Assembly: GCA_024695605.1 (NCBI GenBank)
Contig: JAILHW010000178.1
Coordinates: forward strand, 1-45,997
DNA: 45,997 nt
Source: Lachnospiraceae bacterium
Lineage (GTDB): Bacteria > Bacillota > Clostridia > Lachnospirales > Lachnospiraceae
Reading direction: 5' to 3'
Below are positions 1 through 8,323 of the stretch, piece by piece (positions within the stretch are counted from its first letter, which is position 1; every line of letters begins with the position of its first letter). The notes below the pieces were generated by a model. That model was not told the origin of the DNA. It saw nothing but the letters and a program-made list of their open reading frames with translations, and did no database searches. A program made the translations under genes and the position numbers.

Positions 1-1395
1 ATGGAAAAAGAAATCTTAAAGGAACCGAACTATGTCGAGCAGCTGCTCGGGATCATTCGCAGTGACATCAGCGAAAAAGAGCTTCTGGAAACCCTGGACG
101 ATTATCATGAAAATGATATTGCAGGGGCGCTGGAACAGCTGACTGAGGACGAACGCCGCAGGCTGTATCCGATCCTGGGTGCGGAGCGGGTCGCTGAGAT
201 CTTTACCTATATCGAGGATGTAGATGAATATTTAAAAGAGCTGGAAATGGACCGGGCTGCAAAGGTCCTCTCTCACATGGACTCCGATGATGCTGTCGAT
301 GTTCTGGAGGAGATGGATGAGGAAGCCCAGGAGCAGATCGTCAGCCTCATGGATGATGAATCCAGTCGTGACATCCAGCTCATCCTTTCCTATGACGAGA
401 GTGAGATCGGTTCCCAGATGACCACGAACTTCATCGTGATCCACCGGGGACTTACGATCCGCCAGGCCATGCATGAGCTTGTAAAGCAGGCGGGGGATAA
501 TGACAACATCTCCACCATTTATGTCGAGGATGAAAAGGGAGAGTACTACGGTGCCATCGATCTGAAGGATCTGATCATTGCAAGGGACTATATGCCCCTG
601 GAGGATCTGATCCAGACCTCCTACCCGTATGTAAAGGACAAGGAGCTGATCAGCGATTGTATCGAGAGGATCAAGGACTACGCCGAGGATTCCCTTCCGG
701 TCCTCAATGATGAAAAGCATCTGATCGGTATCATTACGGCCCAGGACATCGTAGAGGTCGTGGATGATGAGCTGGGTGATGACTATGCGAAGCTGGCTGG
801 TCTGACCGCAGAGGAGGATCTGAACGAGAAGATCCCGGAGAGCATGAAAAAACGGCTTCCCTGGCTGATCGCCCTTCTGTTTCTGGGGATGATGGTATCG
901 ACCGTGGTAGGCGTTTTTGAGGCAGTGGTCGCAGTCCTTCCCCTGGTGATCTGCTTCCAGTCCCTGATCCTGGATATGGCCGGAAATGTAGGGACCCAGT
1001 CGCTGGCTGTAACGATCCGCGTATTGATGGATGAAAACCTGACCGGAGCCCAAAAGGTTTATCTGGTGTTCAAGGAGATCCGCGTGGGCTTTTGCAACGG
1101 GCTGTTTCTGGGATTTATGGCCTTTCTCTTCATTGGGCTTTACATTTTCAAGGTAAAGCACAATACTGCCGTTATGGCCTTCCAGATCTCGGGCTGTGTG
1201 GGGATTTCCCTTTTGGCAGCCATGATCGTATCGAGCATGGTGGGGACGCTGGTGCCGATGTTTTTCCATAAGATCAAGATCGATCCGGCAGTGGCTTCAG
1301 GCCCCCTGATCACTACGGTGAACGATCTGGTAGCGGTCGTGACCTATTACGGACTGGCCTGGATCCTTTTGATCCATATCGGACATATGGGATAA
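1..1395 (+). CDS. mgtE: Magnesium transporter MgtE
   Basis: Encodes 464 residues, the usual MgtE length. The order is an acidic helical MgtE_N domain (about 30-135), two CBS domains (about 136-260), and a membrane part from about 282 to the end with roughly five helices. The stretch GNVGTQS near residues 327-333 is the conserved pore-region motif of the family. The known role is a Mg2+ channel of the inner membrane in which the N and CBS domains sense cytosolic Mg2+. The ATG is the first base of the window, so its ribosome site and any Mg2+-responsive leader cannot be seen and a start further upstream cannot be excluded. The next gene begins 9 bp downstream, suggesting co-transcription. Confidence 0.93.
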   Translation: MEKEILKEPNYVEQLLGIIRSDISEKELLETLDDYHENDIAGALEQLTEDERRRLYPILGAERVAEIFTYIEDVDEYLKELEMDRAAKVLSHMDSDDAVDVLEEMDEEAQEQIVSLMDDESSRDIQLILSYDESEIGSQMTTNFIVIHRGLTIRQAMHELVKQAGDNDNISTIYVEDEKGEYYGAIDLKDLIIARDYMPLEDLIQTSYPYVKDKELISDCIERIKDYAEDSLPVLNDEKHLIGIITAQDIVEVVDDELGDDYAKLAGLTAEEDLNEKIPESMKKRLPWLIALLFLGMMVSTVVGVFEAVVAVLPLVICFQSLILDMAGNVGTQSLAVTIRVLMDENLTGAQKVYLVFKEIRVGFCNGLFLGFMAFLFIGLYIFKVKHNTAVMAFQISGCVGISLLAAMIVSSMVGTLVPMFFHKIKIDPAVASGPLITTVNDLVAVVTYYGLAWILLIHIGHMG

Positions 1396-1404
1396 GGATG
1401 TGAT

Positions 1405-2907
1405 ATGTACAAGTATGTGTTGTTTGACCTGGACGGGACGCTGACGGACTCCGGTCCGGGGATCATGAATGCCGTCAGGCATGTGATGGAAAAAATGCAT
1501 CTGGAGGATCCCGGAGCGCAGGCTCTTCGCTCCTTTGTGGGGCCACCGCTGAAGGACAGCTTTGAGCGGGTGTTCGGCCTGTCCGGGGAGCAGATCCCGG
1601 AGGCGATCCGCATTTACCGGGAATACTACAGGGAAAAGGGTATCTTTGAAAATGAGGTCTATCCCGGTATCCCGCAGCTGCTTTCGGATCTGAAGGAAAA
1701 GGGGCTCTTTTTGGGTGTTGCCTCCTCCAAGCCCGAAACCTTTGTAAAGCGTATCTTAGAGCATTTTGAGCTGGACGGATATTTTAGCGTTGTGACAGGA
1801 AGCATCGAGGAGGGCGGCAGAGAGACCAAGGACGAGGTGCTTGCCGAAGCGCTGCAGCGCATCCGGAAAACCGAGGGGCATCAGTGCAGGGGATCCAATA
1901 CGATTTTGGTGGGCGATCGGTGGATGGATCTTGCATCGGCAAAAACGCAGGGTATCGACGGCGCGCTTGTGACCTTCGGGTATGCCACCGAGCAGGAGCT
2001 GTCGGAGCAGGAGCCGGCCTTTTTCGCGGAGGATGCCGCGCAGCTGTATGAAGGGATCTGCAAGGAGCCGGCCTATTATCGCTATGGAAAGCGCGCAGCT
2101 TTTCAAAAGACCTTTGAGATCCTGGCACCGCTCCTGTTTTACTGGGTGATCCGGCTGGGTGTTTACAATCTGTTTTACGCCCTGATCGTATATCTGTTTG
2201 CGCCGACAGAGCCGCTTCTGGGACGGATCGAGGTCTATCTGAATGTGGTCGCTACCGTTGCTGCCTGGCCCTATCTGGCAAGGTGCTATAGAAGGGATTG
2301 TGCGCCGGACGGATCCGAGCTGCAGACAGAGCGAAAGATCAGACGTATCAGGCAGGACTGGCCGCTGATTTTGGCCTCGAGCCTGGCACTGTCTCTGGGA
2401 CTGAACATCGTACTGATCTTTCTGGGATTTGCCAACAGCTCCGAGAGCTATCAGAGAGTTGCCGACGTACAGTACAGCGTATCCCTTCCGGTGGGACTTG
2501 TGATCTACGGGATCCTGATGCCCTATACGGAGGAGGTGCTGTTCCGGGGCGTTTTGCAAAACCGGATCATGAAATACTATCCGAAGGTGCTGGGCATCTT
2601 TTTATCGGCCCTGCTGTTCGGATGCTATCACGGCAATCCGGTACAGATCATCTATGCATTTTTCATGGGACTGTCCATTGCCCTGGTCTATGAGGTTTAT
2701 CAGAGGCTTTCGGCTCCGGTGATCATGCACTGCGGCGCCAACCTTTTGATCTATTTTCTCACCAAGCAGGTGGGCTTTACGGCGGGACTTCCCGCATTGG
2801 CGCTTGGCAGCGGTCTGGTGCTGGTAGCCGCTGTTACAAATCTGTATTTCGGAAGAATCTTAAAGGAGCGGATCCGGCAGCAGAGAAACCGGATCCATGC
2901 AGCATAG
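1405..2907 (+). CDS. HAD phosphatase fused to CPBP-family intramembrane metalloprotease
   Basis: A 500-residue two-part protein. Residues 1-215 are a phosphoglycolate-phosphatase-like HAD hydrolase: DLDGT at 8-12 holds the nucleophile and acid/base aspartates, SSKPETF supplies the lysine motif, and VGDRWMD is motif IV. Residues about 225-500 are hydrophobic with several membrane helices and carry the three CPBP/Abi signatures: EEVLFRG (E376, E377, R381), an F..H motif ending at H409, and H442-x3-N446. Each half alone is a common family; a single reading frame joining them is unusual. The frame is continuous, with no stop or frame change at the junction. It follows mgtE by 9 bp. The HAD substrate and any protease substrate are unknown. 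A polar envelope role is only inference from the membrane half. Confidence 0.88.
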   Translation: MYKYVLFDLDGTLTDSGPGIMNAVRHVMEKMHLEDPGAQALRSFVGPPLKDSFERVFGLSGEQIPEAIRIYREYYREKGIFENEVYPGIPQLLSDLKEKGLFLGVASSKPETFVKRILEHFELDGYFSVVTGSIEEGGRETKDEVLAEALQRIRKTEGHQCRGSNTILVGDRWMDLASAKTQGIDGALVTFGYATEQELSEQEPAFFAEDAAQLYEGICKEPAYYRYGKRAAFQKTFEILAPLLFYWVIRLGVYNLFYALIVYLFAPTEPLLGRIEVYLNVVATVAAWPYLARCYRRDCAPDGSELQTERKIRRIRQDWPLILASSLALSLGLNIVLIFLGFANSSESYQRVADVQYSVSLPVGLVIYGILMPYTEEVLFRGVLQNRIMKYYPKVLGIFLSALLFGCYHGNPVQIIYAFFMGLSIALVYEVYQRLSAPVIMHCGANLLIYFLTKQVGFTAGLPALALGSGLVLVAAVTNLYFGRILKERIRQQRNRIHAA

Positions 2908-2943
2908 AGTCAACACAGAATCAAAAACAGGAGGGATAAAAAA

Positions 2944-3471
2944 ATGAGCAATCTGCAACAGGAACTTCGCAGCCGCAGAAGCTGCAGAAACTTCAAACCC
3001 ATCATGCCGTCAAGAGAAGAGATCGACCAGATCATCGGCGTCGGACTGTACGCACCTACGGGGATGGGAAAACAGTCCACCCGCATCATTGCCGTGACGA
3101 ACAAAAGGCTGCGCGATCTGATCGCGGATGAGAATGCGAGGATCGGCGGCTGGAAGGAAGGCTTTGATCCGTTTTACGGCGCTCCCGTGATCCTGATCGT
3201 GATCGCGGATGCATCCTGCCCGACGGCTGTATACGATGGAAGCGCATGCCTTGCACAGATGATGATCTCCGCCCAGGATCTGGGACTTTCCACCTGCTGG
3301 ATCCACCGCGCCAAGGAGGAGTTTGAGGAGGAATTCGGAAAGAAGATCCTGGCGGAGCTGGGCCTTGAGGGAGAGTATATCGGCATCGGCCATCTGGCTC
3401 TTGGGTATGCCGCTGAGCCTCTGCCGGCGCCTGCTGAGAGACTTAAAGATAGAGCGTTCTACTTGGAATAA
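2944..3471 (+). CDS. Nitroreductase family protein
   Basis: A 175-residue protein of the FMN-dependent nitroreductase fold. The N-terminal RRSCRNFKP is the phosphate/FMN-contacting arginine motif (usually R-R-S-x-R), YAPTGMGKQ matches the A-P-S/T-G-x-N/K-x-Q motif, and LGLSTCWIHRA plus the GYIGIGHLALGYA-like end fit the C-terminal half. A ribosome site AGGAGG at 2929-2934 lies 9 bp before the ATG. Members usually reduce nitro compounds, flavins or quinones with NAD(P)H as homodimers; the substrate cannot be read here. The gene is the last of its direction and ends at a strong terminator shared with the convergent EAL gene. Confidence 0.88.
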   Translation: MSNLQQELRSRRSCRNFKPIMPSREEIDQIIGVGLYAPTGMGKQSTRIIAVTNKRLRDLIADENARIGGWKEGFDPFYGAPVILIVIADASCPTAVYDGSACLAQMMISAQDLGLSTCWIHRAKEEFEEEFGKKILAELGLEGEYIGIGHLALGYAAEPLPAPAERLKDRAFYLE

Positions 3472-3475
3472 AGGG

Positions 3476-3658
3476 TTACGATTCGGGGATAGACAGACGA
3501 GAAAAACGGTTCGGCAAGCTGGCTTGCACGAACCGTTTTTTTCGGATGGCTATGACTGCGAAGCAGGAACCCGCACTCCATCGAAAATCCGGTCGCGAAG
3601 CGACGGTGGAGTGCGAAGCACGGGGATTTGAGATGGATGTGTGGATCCCGAATCGTAA
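3476..3658. repeat. Nested inverted-repeat element between convergent genes
   Basis: Outer arms TTACGATTCGGGGAT (3476-3490) and ATCCCGAATCGTAA (3645-3658) are complementary apart from one bulged G. Directly inside the right arm, 3624-3644 is an imperfect complement of 3571-3590. The left arm is interrupted by about 80 bases (3491-3570) that contain the terminator hairpin. The apex (3591-3623) and its surroundings carry three short GAA-loop hairpins: CTGC-GAA-GCAG at 3556-3566, GTCGC-GAA-GCGAC at 3592-3604 and GTGC-GAA-GCAC at 3611-3621. It may be a REP/MITE-like repeat or a folded 3' UTR. No flanking target duplication was recognised. Confidence 0.6.
3502..3542. terminator. Bidirectional intrinsic terminator
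   Basis: The arm AAAAACGGTTCGGCAAGC pairs with GCTTGC, a bulged A, then CGAACCGTTTTT, giving an 18-bp stem with a tiny CTGG loop. The A-run on the left and the T-run on the right would make it act on both strands. That suits its place between the end of the nitroreductase gene and the end of the minus-strand EAL gene. Confidence 0.85.
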
Positions 3659-3701
3659 GCGAATTATGTCTGGATGTTTTCTGCGAACCGGGAACCCCTG
3701 C

Positions 3702-5579
3702 CTACAGCGTTGCAGCATTCTTTTTATGAATAAAGGTGATAAATTCATTGAGCGGGATCGGCTTGGAGAAGTAGTAGCCCTGGATGTAATCAACCCCCAG
3801 CTGTTGCATGGCCTCAAACTGCTCTTTGGTTTCGATCCCTTCTACAACGATCCTAAGATGCATGTTCCGGACCATCTTGATGATGGAATCCATCACGAGC
3901 TTGGTTCTGTCATTTTTGAAATAATCCTGTGTCATGCTGCGGTCAAATTTGATGATCTGTACCGGCATATCTACAATGTAATTCAGGTTCGATTCTCCGG
4001 TTCCGAAATCATCCAGCGAGAAGGAAAAGCCGTGCTTTGTCATCTTTTCCATATTGGCGATCACGGTGTCCCGGAAGCGGATCGAGGAGGTTTCCGTGAT
4101 CTCCAGGTTCAAAAGAGAAGGCGAAAGCGTATAGCGCGCGATCAGCGCTTCGATATCCTCTGCCAGCCAGCGGTTTTCGCACTGGGATACGGAAAGGTTG
4201 ACCTCGATGTATTCCACCCCGATCTCCGTGATGGGATGGCGGTGCAGCATCTTGCAGGTCTGCTCTAACACCCGGGTGCCAATCTCCTCAATGAGGCCGG
4301 TTTCCTCGGCAATGGGAATGAACTCGCCCGGCATCATGATGGAGCTGTCTCTTTTCCGGATGCGGGCCAGAGCCTCGGCGGACACAAAGCGCTTCTTGGC
4401 AATGGAATAGATCGGCTGGTAGAAGACCTCGATCCGGTCCTCTTCCAGGGCCGACGCGATCTCCTGGTGGATAAGCTTGACGCTCCGGATCACGGAGGCC
4501 TTTTTCTCATTCATGAACATCAGCCGTTCATCGGAGGTTTCCAGACGCGAGCGGTAGTGATGATAAAACTGGGTGACCTCGTCCGGGGAGCCTGCCACAC
4601 GGTTGTCCGGTACCGCGATGATGGAGGAGGGGATCTCGTAGCCGTGCCAGCTCAGTATAAAGCGTTCATAGATCTCTCGCATCACATCCTCGGAATAATA
4701 CTTGATGGGCAGGATGATGGCAAAATCATAACCGGTCGCACGGAAGACCTTGGCCCTCGGGATCTTTTTCAGAAAGGCAGCCATATCCTGCAGGATGGCA
4801 TTTTCCTCCTCACGGCCCATGAGCCATTCGGACCCGTTCAGGATCAGAGCGCCGCAAAAGGGCTTGTGATCGGCATAGAGCTGTCTGACATAGTCGTGCA
4901 GGATGTGGGTGGAAAAAGCATCCACCGAGCGGTCCAGCTCACGCTCCGGGTTTTCCAGCATCATAAACAGGATCATCATACCGACAGCCGTGGCAAAGCC
5001 GATGATCAGAAGCGTCGGGAAAAAGAATTGCAAAAGCCCTGCCATTGTTTCGATGGTCATCCAGGCCTGAACGGCCATACGTCTGCGGGCATTCATCCTT
5101 TTGTGAAACAGGAGAGTCAAAAGCATCGTGCCCAGGATCAGGGCAGGTGCAAAGAGAAAGGTGGACATCACAGCGGGTCCGTAGGAATAGGCGAGGCGTC
5201 CTTCCTGGTAGATCGAAATAGGAAGGAAAAAGGCCAGCAGGGTGCCGATGATCACGAACACCAGGATCAGGCCCATGACAGGTTTTTTGCTGCGCATCAG
5301 ATTGATGTCATTGGCCGTATATAAAAAGCCCATGTAAAACAGCCATAGCAGGCTTGCAAGATAGAGCCGGCACACGATCTCGGTGGACGGGGTCAGGACG
5401 CCCTGGTCCCTTGTGATGAATACGATGGAGGTAATGTCCAAAACAAGACAGAGAAAGTTAGCCACTATGGCAAGGCCATACAGCTTCGTGCCATGAAAGC
5501 CCACTGTTTCACGGCGGATATGAAAAAAGAACAGGACGCACAGGATTGCGAGTCCGCAGGTCTGAATCTCTATGTTCAT
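3702..5579 (-). CDS. Membrane-anchored EAL-domain c-di-GMP phosphodiesterase with degenerate GGDEF
   Basis: A 625-residue protein from the ATG at 5577-5579; the longer frame to 5678 would begin upstream of the promoter found here, so it was not used. Residues 1 to about 215 form six or seven hydrophobic helices. A following region of about 140 residues resembles a GGDEF fold, but the signature site reads ATGYDF, so diguanylate cyclase activity is not expected. The EAL domain (about 385-620) keeps EAL at 402-404, NLEITET, LDDFGTG, KFDRS and VVEGIET, the set of metal- and substrate-binding residues of active c-di-GMP phosphodiesterases. It is therefore likely to hydrolyse c-di-GMP to pGpG in response to a membrane signal. 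It is transcribed alone, divergent from the VanW gene. Confidence 0.9.
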   Translation of the reverse strand: MNIEIQTCGLAILCVLFFFHIRRETVGFHGTKLYGLAIVANFLCLVLDITSIVFITRDQGVLTPSTEIVCRLYLASLLWLFYMGFLYTANDINLMRSKKPVMGLILVFVIIGTLLAFFLPISIYQEGRLAYSYGPAVMSTFLFAPALILGTMLLTLLFHKRMNARRRMAVQAWMTIETMAGLLQFFFPTLLIIGFATAVGMMILFMMLENPERELDRSVDAFSTHILHDYVRQLYADHKPFCGALILNGSEWLMGREEENAILQDMAAFLKKIPRAKVFRATGYDFAIILPIKYYSEDVMREIYERFILSWHGYEIPSSIIAVPDNRVAGSPDEVTQFYHHYRSRLETSDERLMFMNEKKASVIRSVKLIHQEIASALEEDRIEVFYQPIYSIAKKRFVSAEALARIRKRDSSIMMPGEFIPIAEETGLIEEIGTRVLEQTCKMLHRHPITEIGVEYIEVNLSVSQCENRWLAEDIEALIARYTLSPSLLNLEITETSSIRFRDTVIANMEKMTKHGFSFSLDDFGTGESNLNYIVDMPVQIIKFDRSMTQDYFKNDRTKLVMDSIIKMVRNMHLRIVVEGIETKEQFEAMQQLGVDYIQGYYFSKPIPLNEFITFIHKKNAATL

Positions 5580-5598
5580 GACTTGTTCACTTTCCCAT

Positions 5599-5618
5599 GG
5601 GACGAGTCCGTTCGTCCC
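5599..5618 (-). promoter_or_regulatory. Inverted repeat in the 5' UTR of the EAL gene
   Basis: GGGACGA and TCGTCCC are separated by six bases. The repeat lies just downstream of the predicted transcription start and ends 19 bp before the ATG. It could be a repressor operator or an RNA hairpin close to the ribosome site. The regulator is unknown. Confidence 0.5.
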
Positions 5619-5630
5619 GATGTTACCTAT

Positions 5631-5659
5631 ATTATACTTGTGCGTCTTGTGACAGTCAA
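5631..5659 (-). promoter_or_regulatory. Sigma-A promoter of the EAL gene
   Basis: On the minus strand, TTGACT (5654-5659) and TATAAT (5631-5636) are separated by exactly 17 bp. Transcription would start near 5624, giving a leader of about 45 bases. This supports the start codon at 5579. Confidence 0.75.
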
Positions 5660-5730
5660 ACCCAAAAGCCCGGAGCATTGCTAATTTTTACGAAAATTGG
5701 GTTTTTCTTAAGAGGGTTTTTGGCAAAAAC

Positions 5731-5803
5731 GCACAAAAGGCAACGGAGCCTTTGTGCAAAGTGTCAATTTCAGGCGAGCCCTTCGGTGAATTTTTGGAAG
5801 GGC
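5731..5803. other. Two hairpins in the divergent intergenic region 5580-5911
   Basis: The 332-base gap between the EAL and VanW genes holds no credible ORF. Besides the minus-strand promoter it has a stem GCACAAAAGGC/GCCTTTGTGC (5731-5757, one bulge) and a stem GCCCTTC/GAAGGGC (5778-5803) followed by ATTTTTC, which looks like a weak plus-strand terminator. A possible plus promoter, TTGCGG (5821) and TACTCT (5844) 17 bp apart, lies downstream. None of these is strong enough to define a transcript. Confidence 0.35.
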
Positions 5804-5911
5804 ATTTTTCATAGGCTTACTTGCGGAAAAAAGAGTGGTTTGATACTCTATTATATGGAAAAATGACAGGTTGAAAAGCATGCCTTGCAGGAAGGCAAAG
5901 GAGCGAGAAAC

Positions 5912-7819
5912 ATGGCAGAAAACAGCCGTAAAACGGGGACACCCGGAAAAAGAACAACGCAGGCAAGAAGGCCTGCTGGAAATACAAGACCATCCGGAAA
6001 TACAAGACCGGCAAACAGATCAGGATCCGGTGCGCAGCGATCCGGTGCTCCGGGAAGAGCACCCGGTCGCCCGGCCGGTGGATCAGGTGCAAAAAGAAGC
6101 CAGAGCGGCAGCCCGGCCCGCGCGAAAAGCGGAGCATCCGGAGCAGCAAGAAGCGCTTCCGCATCCGGAAGAGGAAGCTACGCAGCCTCTGCAAGTCGCA
6201 ATACCGGATACAATCAGAGAAGAGTCAAAAAGAAAAAGAAAAGCATTCTGCCGATTTTGGCAGTTGTGATACTGCTCTCGATCGTTGCCATCGGAGCGGC
6301 CTTTGTGCACCGCTTCACCGAGGATGCCAAGAAGGATCGCAGTCCCTACGTGATCGTGGACGGGACCGATATCAGCGGCCTTTCCGAGGAAAAGGCCATT
6401 GAAGCCATTATGAGCAAGTATCCCTGGAGCATCAAGGTCACCTATGAAGGCGGAGAGTATCCGGTGGATGATGTGCTTACGCCCATCGTAACCTCGGCAG
6501 TCAGGGAAGCCCAGGCAGAGGAAAAGGCCATTCTGGACAAGCTGGCAGCAGTCAGCTTTGAGGAAAAGGTAAAGCGGATGTTTGATGATGCGCCCCAGAG
6601 GGATCATATCGAAAAGACCCTGGGCAATCTGGAAAACACCGATTTTCTGGCCGGTCAGATCGCAGAGGAGCTTGGCTCCAAGCTTGGAAAAGAGCCCAAG
6701 GACAGCGAGCTGTTATCCTTCCAGTCCGACGGCAGCTTTGAAGTGAGTGAAGGCGAAAAAGGGCTTGAGGTCAATCAGGAAAAGCTTTCCGGAGATATCA
6801 AACATGCCCTTGAGAGCGGCAACTATACGGCTGAGATCCCCGTCACCATGGAGACCGTGGAGCCGCAGCTTTCCAAGGACGATTTTAAGACCCTGAGCAC
6901 CTATACCACCAAGACGACCTCCAATGAAGCACGTAACACCAATGTCAAGCTGGCAGCACAGGCGATCAACGGAACGATCCTGGCACCCGGCGAGACCTTC
7001 AGCTATAATACCGTAGTCGGAAAGAGAACGCCCGAGAAGGGATACAAGGAGGCTCCGGCCTACGCAGACGGACAGACGGTGCAGGAATACGGCGGCGGTG
7101 TCTGCCAGGTTTCCAGTACCCTCTACAACGCTCTGATCGGAGCAGGTCTGGATGCGACCGAGAGAAAGGGACACACCTTTGAGCCCTCTTATGTAACACC
7201 CGGACAGGATGCAACGGTCAGCTACATGCAGCCGGATCTGGTATTTGTCAACACCACCGGTCATTCCATGGGCATCAGGGCATCCTATGCAAGCCGCACC
7301 GTTACAGTGGATCTGTTTGGCGTTCCGGTATTGGAGGAGGGCGTAAAGCAGTATATGTCCTCGGAAAAGACATCTACCATGGATCCTGCCTATGATTATG
7401 TAGAGGATCCCACCTGTCCCTTCGGAACAGAGGAGATCATTACAAAGGCAACCTCCGGAAGCGTCTGGAAGACCTATATCGTAAAGGAAAAGGACGGGCA
7501 GGTGATCAGCCGTGACTACCTGCATACCACAACTTACCGCGGACATCAGGGTGTGATCCGTACCAATACCACCAATCCTGCAGCCGCGGCACCGGCTCCC
7601 GCACCGGCTCCTGCACCTGAGGCAGCGGTGGAGGCTACGCCGGAGGCACAGCCTCAGAATAACGAGGGTGAGGGCAAGAAAAAGAAGAAAAAGGAAAATA
7701 ACGAGGCGCAGCAGGAGGAGAAAAAGCCGCAGGAGGATAACGGCGGATCGTCCAATCAGGAGGCTGAACAGCAGCAGGCGGCAGCCCAGGTAGCCGAGCA
7801 GCAGGGCGAAGGACAGTAA
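5912..7819 (+). CDS. VanW-family peptidoglycan-associated membrane protein
   Basis: A 635-residue protein. The start chosen is the ATG at 5912, which has AAAGGAG 8-9 bp upstream; the ATG-like codon at 5885 has no ribosome site. Residues 1 to about 105 are a basic, Gly/Ser/Ala/Arg-rich cytoplasmic segment ending in KKKKK. A single membrane helix (about 112-132) follows, then a PG_binding_4-like region and the VanW domain. The latter is shown by LAPGETFSYN, the GYKEAPAYADG stretch and YGGGVCQVSSTLYNA, hallmarks of the family. The C-terminal 80 residues are an Ala/Pro then Lys/Glu/Gln low-complexity tail. VanW proteins occur in some glycopeptide-resistance clusters, but most, as here, stand alone with no van genes nearby, so a resistance role should not be assumed. 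Confidence 0.88.
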   Translation: MAENSRKTGTPGKRTTQARRPAGNTRPSGNTRPANRSGSGAQRSGAPGRAPGRPAGGSGAKRSQSGSPARAKSGASGAARSASASGRGSYAASASRNTGYNQRRVKKKKKSILPILAVVILLSIVAIGAAFVHRFTEDAKKDRSPYVIVDGTDISGLSEEKAIEAIMSKYPWSIKVTYEGGEYPVDDVLTPIVTSAVREAQAEEKAILDKLAAVSFEEKVKRMFDDAPQRDHIEKTLGNLENTDFLAGQIAEELGSKLGKEPKDSELLSFQSDGSFEVSEGEKGLEVNQEKLSGDIKHALESGNYTAEIPVTMETVEPQLSKDDFKTLSTYTTKTTSNEARNTNVKLAAQAINGTILAPGETFSYNTVVGKRTPEKGYKEAPAYADGQTVQEYGGGVCQVSSTLYNALIGAGLDATERKGHTFEPSYVTPGQDATVSYMQPDLVFVNTTGHSMGIRASYASRTVTVDLFGVPVLEEGVKQYMSSEKTSTMDPAYDYVEDPTCPFGTEEIITKATSGSVWKTYIVKEKDGQVISRDYLHTTTYRGHQGVIRTNTTNPAAAAPAPAPAPAPEAAVEATPEAQPQNNEGEGKKKKKKENNEAQQEEKKPQEDNGGSSNQEAEQQQAAAQVAEQQGEGQ

Positions 7820-7909
7820 TGTGTATATAGTAGCACAGTCAAATTGCACAACAAGATGTTGCGGTCTTCGGAAATTAAGGTCAATGTATCCGAAATTGCT
7901 TCAAACCCC

Positions 7910-7937
7910 TTTACAAAGGCTTTAAAAAGTCTATAAT
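7910..7937 (+). promoter_or_regulatory. Promoter of the HPr-like gene
   Basis: TTTACA (7910-7915) and TATAAT (7932-7937) are 16 bp apart. The predicted start is near 7944, about 43 bases before the ATG at 7987. AAGGGAGG sits close before that ATG. Confidence 0.65.
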
Positions 7938-7986
7938 GCAAAGGAAAAACAAAGTGTGTTGATGGAAGCAGAAGGGAGGTCATTGT

Positions 7987-8214
7987 ATGTCAGAATATAA
8001 GATCAGGCTTCAGAGCAGCGAGGTAAAGGATTTTGTAACCCGTGCCAGTGCGTGTGACTTTGACATTGATGTATCCTATAATCATCTTACCGTAGATGCA
8101 AAGTCGATTTTAGGCGTTTTGGCAATGGACCTGCGACAGATCCTGACGGTGAGCTGCAACGGATATAGCGCAGAATTTGAGAATTATCTGGCAGGAAAAT
8201 ATGCCGTAGCGTAA
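7987..8214 (+). CDS. HPr-like protein lacking the phosphorylatable histidine
   Basis: A 75-residue protein with the size and beta-alpha pattern of HPr. The segment VDAKSILGVLAMDL matches the HPr region around regulatory Ser46 (here S40). The active-site loop of true HPr, G-x-H-A-R-P, is absent: the equivalent stretch reads SSEVKDFVTRAS, with no His or Arg in place. It therefore cannot accept phosphate from enzyme I in the usual way and is closer in logic to the Bacillus Crh protein, which keeps Ser46 but lacks His15. The gene is monocistronic, with its own promoter (7910-7937) and terminator (8236-8265). A regulatory role in carbon metabolism is only a suggestion. Confidence 0.8.
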   Translation: MSEYKIRLQSSEVKDFVTRASACDFDIDVSYNHLTVDAKSILGVLAMDLRQILTVSCNGYSAEFENYLAGKYAVA

Positions 8215-8235
8215 AGAAGGAAAAAACAAGTGGAA

Positions 8236-8265
8236 GGGCCGCTCCCCGGGGAGCGGTCCTTTTTT
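8236..8265 (+). terminator. Intrinsic terminator after the HPr-like gene
   Basis: A GC-rich stem with GGCCGCTCCCC on the left and GGGGAGCGGTCC on the right (one G-U pair) is followed by a run of seven T. Confidence 0.9.
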
Positions 8266-8323
8266 GCATAAGGCCGTCAAATGGGGGTCACGCTTGCATG
8301 AACGGGCAATTGCGTCCCAGTTG

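Noticed and set aside
3476-3658. Insertion sequence or retron
   Set aside because: There is no transposase or reverse transcriptase gene nearby and no target duplication was recognised.
5912-7819. Glycopeptide-resistance (vanW) locus
   Set aside because: The domain is VanW, but no vanA/H/X/Y, vanR/S or similar gene is near. Stand-alone VanW proteins are common in Firmicutes.
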